The translations under genes were made by a program, and so were the position numbers. 64,000 nucleotides of DNA from JASGTU01 sp963821815 (GTDB lineage: Bacteria; Chloroflexota; Anaerolineae; Caldilineales; Caldilineaceae). Below are positions 1 through 7,158 of this stretch, piece by piece. Position 1 is the stretch's first letter, and each line of letters opens with the position of its first letter. The stretch spans positions 682,001-746,000 of the forward strand of contig CAWGFG010000006.1 of the NCBI GenBank assembly GCA_963821815.1, read 5' to 3'. The notes under the pieces are model-generated. The model ran no database searches. It was given only the letters and a program-made list of their open reading frames with translations, and had not been told where the DNA came from.

Positions 1-861
1 GCGGGGCTACTGGAAAATCAGAATGCGAGTCTGCAGACAGAACTCGCTGGTGCAAAGTCGGCTGTAACTGCTGCGACTTCCAAGAGCGAAGACTTACAGG
101 CTATGATCGATTCGCTGACAAACGAGAAGTCTAAACTGGATGATGATGTATCAACGCTTAGCAGTCAATTGGACGGGCTGAAGGAATCTCTGGCTGCGGC
201 TGAGCAAGAACAGCAATCACTGGCTTCGCAGTTGTCTCAAGCAAAGGAGGATCAAGCACGAGTACAGGCTGACTATGAATCGAGGCTTGCCGAGAAATCT
301 GATGAGCTTGATACCCTGTCAAGTAGCTTGGACGAATCCTCAAATAAATTGCAGAACACTGAATCTGCTCTTCAGGATGCTCAAGAACGCGTAGCAACCT
401 TGGAGGGAGAAGTCGCTCGTCTTGAGGAGACTGTACGCCAAACGCAAGCCGAATGCGATGAGAAAAACGCTGAACTCGCGGCTGCCAGCAGTAAGTTAGC
501 TACCTATGAGTCAGAATTGATTGCAACCGAAGAAGAGCGAGATGCTCTTCTGGAAGCCTCACCCGTGAGGATGGTAACGGTTACAGGTACGTGGCAAGGC
601 GCATCAGATGTGCATTGTGACGAATGGGACCCTGCCTGTGAACAGACTCGGCTTCGCAAGCGACGTGACGGTACCTACAGAGCCAAGTTTAGCATTCCGC
701 AAGGGAAGTACTTGACGAAGGTCGCAATAAACGGAAGCTGGGACGAAAATTATGGTGTGCGTGGTGAACTAGATGGTCCTCCGATCAAGTTTGAAGTGGG
801 CGAGTCAGGTGAAGTGACTTTCTCCTATGACCCGGATACGCATATTTTGACCATCGTGTAG
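1..861 (+). CDS. Coiled-coil protein with C-terminal X25 (pullulanase-type) module, 5' partial
   Basis: The reading frame is open from base 1, so the N-terminus lies outside the window; 286 codons are visible. About residues 1-185 are a Glu/Leu/Ala/Ser/Gln-rich heptad-like region that should form a long coiled coil. From about residue 190 the protein changes to a compact beta-type domain with GTWQG, CDEWDPAC, NGSWDENYG and a closing FSYDPDTH pattern. This matches the X25 module known from bacterial pullulanases and amylopullulanases. No glycoside hydrolase catalytic domain is visible here. Inference: an extracytoplasmic or envelope protein using the X25 fold for glycan or structural contact. 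A signal peptide cannot be checked because the start is missing. Confidence 0.75.
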   Translation, partial: AGLLENQNASLQTELAGAKSAVTAATSKSEDLQAMIDSLTNEKSKLDDDVSTLSSQLDGLKESLAAAEQEQQSLASQLSQAKEDQARVQADYESRLAEKSDELDTLSSSLDESSNKLQNTESALQDAQERVATLEGEVARLEETVRQTQAECDEKNAELAAASSKLATYESELIATEEERDALLEASPVRMVTVTGTWQGASDVHCDEWDPACEQTRLRKRRDGTYRAKFSIPQGKYLTKVAINGSWDENYGVRGELDGPPIKFEVGESGEVTFSYDPDTHILTIV

Positions 862-1001
862 TAGGTTTCGTGATTGCCAGTAGCGCTGCATTGTCTGAAT
901 TTCACTGCACTGGCACTAGAATGGTTCATTAAACAATGACGAGGTCACTGTAGGTGCAGCAGATACAGCAGCACCAAGAGTGAAATCAGGTAGTAAAAGG
1001 A

Positions 1002-1111
<110 letters not shown>

Positions 1112-1143
1112 AGGAACCTTTGGCTGCTCGCCAAGTAGACAGA

Positions 1144-1173
1144 ATAGTACCATTCAGAACCTGTCTATGTCAA
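1144..1173 (-). promoter_or_regulatory. Candidate sigma70-type promoter for tRNA-Asp
   Basis: On the minus strand a perfect TTGACA (1168-1173) is followed after 18 nt by TACTAT (1144-1149). This would start transcription about 25 nt upstream of the mature tRNA 5' end. Assigned by sequence match only. Confidence 0.5.
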
Positions 1174-1195
1174 ATCTGGAACTTTCATTCTGCTG

Positions 1196-2906
1196 ATGAT
1201 ATTCTTCGAGAATAGCCGATTCGCATATCACCGGGAGAGCGCCAAATTGACCAGCAATGTTCTGCAACAAAGCCCCGACATCATCCTTCACAACGCACGC
1301 ATTTATACGGTGGATGCGGCAAAACCTTGGGCGTCAGCCGTTGCCATTCAGCGCGGCGAGATCGTCGCAGTCGGTGACTCTGTCGATCTGCTGGCTCTGG
1401 CAACTGACACTACCACGCTGTATGATCTTGAGGACCGGCTAGTCCTGCCTGGTTTATGCGATTCGCATATCCATTTCTATGATCTGGAGCCTTGCCCAAA
1501 CCCAGCTCAATTTCTCTCAAACGCGCAACAAGGGGGAGATGCTCTCTCTGATTCGCGTACGAGCTGACTCTGCCGCAGCGGATGCCTGGATTGTCGGACG
1601 CGGCTGGAATGAGAGTTGGTGGGGCGACACGGAATATCCCACGGCCATTGATCTCGATGCTGTGACCGGGCCTCAACAGCCTGCCATTTTCTGGCGCACC
1701 GACATGCATGCTGCCGTGGTAAACCACGCTGCGTTGCGCTTCGCCGGCATCAATGCATCAACGCCCAATCCGACGGGCGGTGTCATCGTGAAGGCCGCTT
1801 CCGGCCAACCCACCGGCGCGCTAAAGGAGCTGGCGATTGGCCTTGTTAGCGAACATATTCCTGTAGAAACAGAGCGCGAGCGCATGGAAGCGATTCGGCG
1901 CGGTTCAGACTTGCTACACGGGTTTGGTGTCACGGCGATCCACGATCAGAGGCTAAAGGACGGTGACGAGGGCAGGCTGGCGCTCAGTGCCTATCAACAG
2001 CTGGACGCACACAAACAACTCAAGCTGCGCATCAACTGTAACATCGCAGCTCATCAACTGCCGCACGTTGCGGCTCTTGGTCTCCGAAGTGGCTTTGGCA
2101 ATGAGCGGTTGCGCCTGGGGCATGTGAAGCTTTTCGCCGACGGCAGCCTCGGCAGCCAGACCGCACTGATGATGCAACCGTTCTTGAATGAGTCGCCTGA
2201 ATTATCGGATAACACGGGCGTACGGCTGACCGATCCCAACGAGATCGCCGCCGTGTTCGAGAGAGCGTCGCAGCTCGGCTTTCCCATCAGCATCCACGCC
2301 ATCGGGGACCGTGCGAATCGCGAAGTGCTGGACCTGTTTGAGGAGCTGTCTCATCACATGCCCGCGCCGTCGGTTCCACATCGCATCGAGCACGTCCAAA
2401 TTATCCAGCCGGATGATCTACCACGTCTCGCGCAACTAAACATCACCGCCAGCGTGCAACCGATTCACGCCATTGACGACATGGACTTAGCAGATCGTAT
2501 TCTAGGCGACCGTGGCGCGCACCTATACAACTTCGCCAGCTTGCTGCGCAGCGGTGCTCTGCTAGCATTTGGCAGCGATGGGCCTGTCGCTGACGTGAAC
2601 CCTTTTGCTGGTATCCATGCAGCTCTCTACCGGCAGCGCCCCGAACGGATGGCGGCTGGAAGTTGGTATGAAGATGAGCGCATCTCGCTGGAAGATGCGA
2701 TCTACGCGTATACCATGGGGCCAGCTATTGCCACCGGCTGGCAAAAGATCATCGGCAGCATCCAACTGGGCAAACGAGCAGACCTAATAGTGCTTGACAG
2801 GAATCTGTTTGAAATTGTCGAGGAAGCCATCACCGGTGTTGAAGTAGCCGGAACAAGAGTACTGATGACACTTTTCAACGGCAAAGTAACTGTAGACCGC
2901 CGCTAG
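1196..2906 (+). pseudogene. YtcJ-like amidohydrolase (Amidohydro_3) interrupted by a frameshift
   Basis: Two overlapping frames encode one amidohydrolase. The first (from 1196) holds the beta-strand start (ILHNARIYTVD) and the metal-binding DSHIH motif. The second runs to 2906 and holds the rest of the barrel, including HAIGDRA, HRIEH, FGSDGPV and the C-terminal GKRADLIVLD segment. Reading continues logically from FYD (codon 1481-1483) to WSLAQ if one base near 1484 is skipped, so a single extra base explains the break. The real start may be the TTG near 1246, just before the conserved part. The family hydrolyses amide or cyclic amide substrates with bound metal; the substrate here is unknown. 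Either a recent pseudogene or a sequencing/assembly error. It converges on the MBL gene with 12 bp between stops. Confidence 0.8.
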
Positions 2907-2918
2907 CAGCATGTGACG

Positions 2919-3632
2919 CTAGACAAGGTCCGGTTTGAGCTGACTTGCCAAAGCTCGAACACGCTTACCGCCATTCGCTAGAATGGCCGGACCGTGCCCA
3001 AACACAACCGTTTCGTAGTCGTCGCCATACTGTTTCGCAAGCTTCAGAATGCTTCGTTCTGCCGCGTCCTTGTCCGGCGTGAACGACGGCGTTGGACCAC
3101 TCAGCTTATTGTTGCGATTCATGAGTGCGTCACCGGCCATGAGGAGCCGCGCATCTCGGTGCAGCAACGAAATATGACCCGGCGTATGTCCCGGCGTATG
3201 GACGACGGTAAACCCTTCTGGAAGCTCTTGGGTGTCCACTACCAGGACGTCCGGCGTCGTCGGCTGCTGTCGGAATCCGGGCAGTAAGAACATCGCCCTC
3301 ATCAAGACACCGGTAATCGGTGATGGCGTCTTACGCTTGCTTGGATGCTCCATGTACTGTTTTTCGACAGTATGACAGACCACTGCGGCGCCTGAAGCTT
3401 TCTTCACAGCTGGCAAACCGCCCGTATGATCTGCATCCACATGGGTAACGATGATTCGGTCGATGGTGTGGGCTGGATGCCCGTTGGAGACTAGCCCCGC
3501 TATCAGTTTGTCAGCGCTATTGGGCATGCCACAATCGATCAATGTGTATTTGCCGCCCCACTCCCACAAATAAGCGTGAACCATGTCGCCGATCTCATCG
3601 ATTTCCCAAAGATGTGGAATGATCTGCTTCAT
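2919..3632 (-). CDS. MBL-fold metallo-hydrolase
   Basis: A 237-residue metallo-beta-lactamase-fold protein without signal peptide. The metal-binding motif is THVDADH (H64, D66, D68, H69), followed by HTPGHTPGH near residue 145, MAGDAL near 168 and FGHG near 213. This is the ligand order of glyoxalase-II-like hydrolases. The substrate cannot be deduced. The gene starts 36 bp downstream of the small gene at 3669-3965 on the same strand, so the two may be cotranscribed. Confidence 0.85.
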   Translation of the reverse strand: MKQIIPHLWEIDEIGDMVHAYLWEWGGKYTLIDCGMPNSADKLIAGLVSNGHPAHTIDRIIVTHVDADHTGGLPAVKKASGAAVVCHTVEKQYMEHPSKRKTPSPITGVLMRAMFLLPGFRQQPTTPDVLVVDTQELPEGFTVVHTPGHTPGHISLLHRDARLLMAGDALMNRNNKLSGPTPSFTPDKDAAERSILKLAKQYGDDYETVVFGHGPAILANGGKRVRALASQLKPDLV

Positions 3633-3668
3633 TCAGGCCTCTTGGCTATAGTTTCTTATTGGGTATGG

Positions 3669-3965
3669 CTAGCCGTTGCTGTGAATGTAGTAGCTGCCTT
3701 TTTGGCTGCCGAAGTGTCGCAGACGCGCTCTCGGATGTTCGATTCCAGCCTCAATCTCTGCGTGTGTTAGGCCGGTTTCCTTTGAGAGACGTTCCATCGT
3801 TTGGAACGACTCATCCGTTAATTCCACCAGCCGATCTCGCTGGTCCTGGCTTAGTTTAAAACCGACGGCTGTGTGTATCGGCCGTTTCAGCAGCGTTTCA
3901 CGGCAATCCAAGCACCGCCACGCGTGGCCAATGAGTAATGCGAAATCCTGTACTCGATCAGACAT
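3669..3965 (-). CDS. Small protein with NHLP/Os1348-like helical motif, function unknown
   Basis: A 98-residue protein with no signal peptide or membrane segment. Residues 6-45 follow a pattern of hydrophobic positions, a (F)RE/CRETLL-type step, a KRP position and G-F-x-LSxDQRDRL. This resembles the leader-like NHLP/Os1348 small proteins common in Chloroflexota and cyanobacteria. The likeness is by eye, not from a search. The only cysteines are C18 and C21 (CLDC). The C-terminal third is charged, with RARLRHFG, and is not a typical modified core peptide. It lies directly upstream of the MBL-fold gene. A GGA-like ribosome site precedes the ATG. It could equally be an unrelated helical protein. 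Confidence 0.55.
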   Translation of the reverse strand: MSDRVQDFALLIGHAWRCLDCRETLLKRPIHTAVGFKLSQDQRDRLVELTDESFQTMERLSKETGLTHAEIEAGIEHPRARLRHFGSQKGSYYIHSNG

Positions 3966-4111
3966 TCACAATTTCCATCTACGCCGTCTTCCGCTGCTGT
4001 TTGCTAGGCACCATCGTTACCTACTCATGCACTGATTTGCCATGTGGGAATTGCGTCGCCGAGTTTCTTCCGCCTTGCGCAGTAGATTGAGGTTTCGCTC
4101 ATTGCGGCAGG

Positions 4112-4885
4112 CTACATACTCTCGACAATAGCTACGCCGGCACTTGCGCCGATGCGAGTTGCACCAGCCTTAACCATTCCGATCAATTCATCGTAGTTGT
4201 GTACGCCGCCTGCGGCTTTCACACCTAATGATGCGCCGACTGTGTGCCGCATGAGCGCTACATCCCGCTGGTTCGCACCTGCCCCGTTGAAGCCCGTCGA
4301 GGTCTTCACGAAGTCAGCGCCTGCTGCCTTGGCGATTGCACAAGCGGCTACCTTCTCTTCGTCGGTCAACAAACAAGTTTCGATAATGGTCTTGAGAGTC
4401 GCGTCTTTGTCGTGACATGCGTCCGCAACTTCGGCAATGTCCTGCGCAACATAGGCGTAATCCTTATCTTTCAGCCGGCCAATCTGGATCACCATGTCGA
4501 TCTCTGATGCGCCGATATTCATTGACTCCAGCGCTTCAAATCGCTTAACACTTGTGAGATTAGTCCCCTGCGGGAAACCAGCCACGACACACACATCAAC
4601 CGACGAATCCCTAAGCAGTTCAATACACGTGGCAGCCCAACTGGAATGTACGCAGACAGTTGCAAACGAATACTCTTTGGCTTCTGCACAGAGCTGAGCA
4701 ATGGATTCTCGACCCGCCGCCGGTTTGAGCTGCGTGTGGTCAATGAGCCTGGCTACCTGCTCACGGGACAACGAAAACTCTTCATCGCTGGCAACAGGTC
4801 GACCATCGGAATCCCAAGTGCGATAGCTTTCTAGAGCTACCGCAACGATGCTATCAATGTCGGTAAATCGATTGTTGTCCATCAT
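4112..4885 (-). CDS. deoC: Deoxyribose-phosphate aldolase
   Basis: A 257-residue TIM-barrel class I aldolase that splits 2-deoxyribose 5-phosphate into glyceraldehyde 3-phosphate and acetaldehyde in deoxynucleoside catabolism. LIDHTQLKP near residue 48, GFPQG at 103 and ASEIDMVI at 126-133 are family motifs. DFVKTSTGF carries the Schiff-base lysine (K194). GGVHNYDE and GATRIGASAG form the phosphate-binding end. The N-terminus is about 35 residues longer than the minimal enzyme. It starts 39 bp after lepB on the same strand and has GAGG upstream of the ATG. No other deo genes are adjacent. Confidence 0.95.
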   Translation of the reverse strand: MMDNNRFTDIDSIVAVALESYRTWDSDGRPVASDEEFSLSREQVARLIDHTQLKPAAGRESIAQLCAEAKEYSFATVCVHSSWAATCIELLRDSSVDVCVVAGFPQGTNLTSVKRFEALESMNIGASEIDMVIQIGRLKDKDYAYVAQDIAEVADACHDKDATLKTIIETCLLTDEEKVAACAIAKAAGADFVKTSTGFNGAGANQRDVALMRHTVGASLGVKAAGGVHNYDELIGMVKAGATRIGASAGVAIVESM

Positions 4886-4924
4886 GTGCTATCCTCGTCT
4901 GCGCTGTGTACGTTAATGTCTTCG

Positions 4925-5608
4925 TCAAGGACTGCTATTAGCTGCGACGGTAGACTGAACATCGTAGTGTTTGATGGGACCAAACTTACTAAACGGAAAT
5001 ACCCGTACCCACGTCTTGCCGATAATCAGGTCTTCAGAAAGAGGACCAAAGCTGCGGCTGTCTCGTGAATTTGGACGGTTATCGCCCATCACAAATAGAT
5101 CATTCGGCGGGACTACGATGGGGCCAAAGTAGGTGTTGGGTGCGATGGCATTCAACGGATAGGGTTCGAGAATGATATCGCCGTTGATGATTAGGTCCTG
5201 ATTACGTATTTCCAGCGTGTCACCTGGCAAGCCTATCACACGCTTGATATAATCTTCGTCCGTGTTATTCGGGTTGCGAAACACGATGACGTCGCCGCGA
5301 TTGGGCTCGCCGAAACGATACGCTAGCTTATTGACCAGAATGAACTGGCCCTCGTAGAAGTTGGGCTCCATCGAGTGGCTTTCGATCCGGAAATTCTGCA
5401 CGACCACACGTATCGCTAAGAAAATGATCAGCGATAGAACTACCGTCTCGACCAACTCCCGCACCAGCAACCAGCCAACATTCTGTTCGTCGGCGGATTC
5501 TGTATCCAAAGCGTATTCCTCAGTCAATTCAAAATCGGTACCCGCCACCATCTCGGGGTAGCTGCCCGTCCCACTTTTGTTCCCCTTGCCTTCACCTGTA
5601 ACCATCAT
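4925..5608 (-). CDS. lepB: Signal peptidase I
   Basis: A 227-residue type I leader peptidase that removes signal peptides at the outer face of the membrane. An acidic cytoplasmic N-terminus of about 45 residues precedes one transmembrane helix (about 48-70). The nucleophile is S79 in SHSMEP and the general-base lysine is K122 in YIKRVIGLPGD. The conserved box MGDNRPNSRDSR lies near residues 180-195. A single N-terminal helix is typical of Gram-positive-type enzymes. It lies between the AlbA-type regulator and deoC on the same strand, with 131 bp upstream for a possible promoter. Confidence 0.95.
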   Translation of the reverse strand: MMVTGEGKGNKSGTGSYPEMVAGTDFELTEEYALDTESADEQNVGWLLVRELVETVVLSLIIFLAIRVVVQNFRIESHSMEPNFYEGQFILVNKLAYRFGEPNRGDVIVFRNPNNTDEDYIKRVIGLPGDTLEIRNQDLIINGDIILEPYPLNAIAPNTYFGPIVVPPNDLFVMGDNRPNSRDSRSFGPLSEDLIIGKTWVRVFPFSKFGPIKHYDVQSTVAANSSP

Positions 5609-5739
5609 ACTGTTTGCCTATCAACTCAAGACACGCATCCGCTGGCGTATCTGCATCACCGAACTGCATCCAACCGCACTAGTATATCACGCCCATATAG
5701 CGTCGCTTCAATCGGATTTTTGATTATGGCCTGTTGAGC

Positions 5740-7113
5740 CTATTTCATGATATAGCGTGTACCCCGTTTGTCACCGATCTTTAAAAGTATGCCTTTACCC
5801 ACCAGGTCTGCCAGATCCAGGCGCAGGCTCTCGGCGCCGACATGAGTGCACAACTCGCGGTACTCGCCATTGGAGATAGATCCGTTGCGCTGTACATATT
5901 CCATCGCTTTGATCTGGCGCTCGTTCATGTTCTGTTCCCATGCCTCGACTACGCGCGATGGGTCTCGCTTGTTGTGAAGAACGACGCTGAAGCGATGCGG
6001 CTTGGCGTCGAATTCCGGAGGCATGTGACCGGCGCTGACCATGTCCTCGATCATGCGGTCTACACCTAACCCCAGTTCTTCGATATAGCCCCACTGAAAT
6101 AGCCCGTTGACAAGGCGCGGGTTGCGACTGTAGTGCTCTTCAACGATATTGTCCAGCGTGATATGCGCCGGCAAGCCGCCAGGGCTGGTAATCTCCAGCC
6201 TGTCGCTGTACATGCGCAGCTCGATACTGCGTCCGGTCAAGCGATAATCGCGATGGGCTACGGCGTTCACAAGCGCTTCGCGCACTGAGGATTGCGGGTA
6301 TTCCGTCTCTTCCTGGCGTTTAAGACCCCGCACCACAGCCTGTTTGTCCATCTCTTCCCAGATGACACGCCATGCTCGGTCGATGATGTACGGCAGAGGA
6401 CCGGTAATCTCCTCGCGTCGTCCGTAGCCGAACGCGCCTCCCTCCCCGCGTGCTTGCGTATCCGCAAACTTCACGAATACTGCACGGCTGTGCGGCATGA
6501 ACAACTGGGGTTCTTTGCCAAACAGAAGAAGCCCGCTGATGGTTGGCGTACCGGCAGCCGTTACTGCGCCGATTTGTTCTAAGAGTAGGTCTTTGGGCAA
6601 TACCTGGGAACGGGGACTGCGTGATTGGCGGCGTTCGAGGTAGTCGTCAATCACATTCTCGTCGAGATCATCGCGTGCGGCGCCGCTGACCTCCTCCAGC
6701 TCTAAGTCGCCGGTCAGACGCACGCCGGAAAATTGTTTCAATTCGTCGGGTGAAATGAGCTGATTCGATGCTCCACGACGAACGATGATTCTGCCGTCAT
6801 TCAAGGCGTGGACGGTCGCGCTGCGGCTGACCTGCAGCACGATAATTGCGCCGCGGCTCGTCTGCTGCCACTGCCATTCGCTCTGGACAGGCGGAATGCA
6901 CATAACCAACGCAGCCCGAAGCGCATCCGAGGCATCGTCTTCAATGAGCCTGTCGTTCACAATGCCATTAGCCGACATGCCTAGGACAAGCATGCCACCG
7001 TCAGTGTTGGCAAAGGCTGCCAACGTCTCGGCGATGGCAACCGGATCCGGTGAGGAGATGTAATCCAGTGTCGGCCCTGGTATATGTTGCGACGACCTCA
7101 TGCTTACGCGCAT
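5740..7113 (-). CDS. AlbA_2/Schlafen-type ATP-binding transcriptional regulator (RecG-like C-terminal)
   Basis: A 457-residue protein of the widespread 'ATP-dependent DNA helicase RecG-like / putative transcriptional regulator' group, which is not a helicase. Residues about 20-120 resemble the AlbA_2 (Schlafen) domain with AFANTDGGMLVLG. The middle has the HATPase_c_4 signature REALVNAVAHRDY and SPGGLP. SRNPRLVNGLFQWGYIEELGLGVDRM follows in pieces near residues 330-360. The C-terminus (about 390-457) resembles a winged helix. Its role is not known. It begins 45 bp after the gyrA stop codon on the same strand, so it may be transcribed with gyrA. The target genes cannot be deduced. Confidence 0.8.
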   Translation of the reverse strand: MRVSMRSSQHIPGPTLDYISSPDPVAIAETLAAFANTDGGMLVLGMSANGIVNDRLIEDDASDALRAALVMCIPPVQSEWQWQQTSRGAIIVLQVSRSATVHALNDGRIIVRRGASNQLISPDELKQFSGVRLTGDLELEEVSGAARDDLDENVIDDYLERRQSRSPRSQVLPKDLLLEQIGAVTAAGTPTISGLLLFGKEPQLFMPHSRAVFVKFADTQARGEGGAFGYGRREEITGPLPYIIDRAWRVIWEEMDKQAVVRGLKRQEETEYPQSSVREALVNAVAHRDYRLTGRSIELRMYSDRLEITSPGGLPAHITLDNIVEEHYSRNPRLVNGLFQWGYIEELGLGVDRMIEDMVSAGHMPPEFDAKPHRFSVVLHNKRDPSRVVEAWEQNMNERQIKAMEYVQRNGSISNGEYRELCTHVGAESLRLDLADLVGKGILLKIGDKRGTRYIMK

Positions 7114-7158
7114 CGCGATTCCATGGCAGTGGCCGATACTAGCGACATGAAACTGCGC

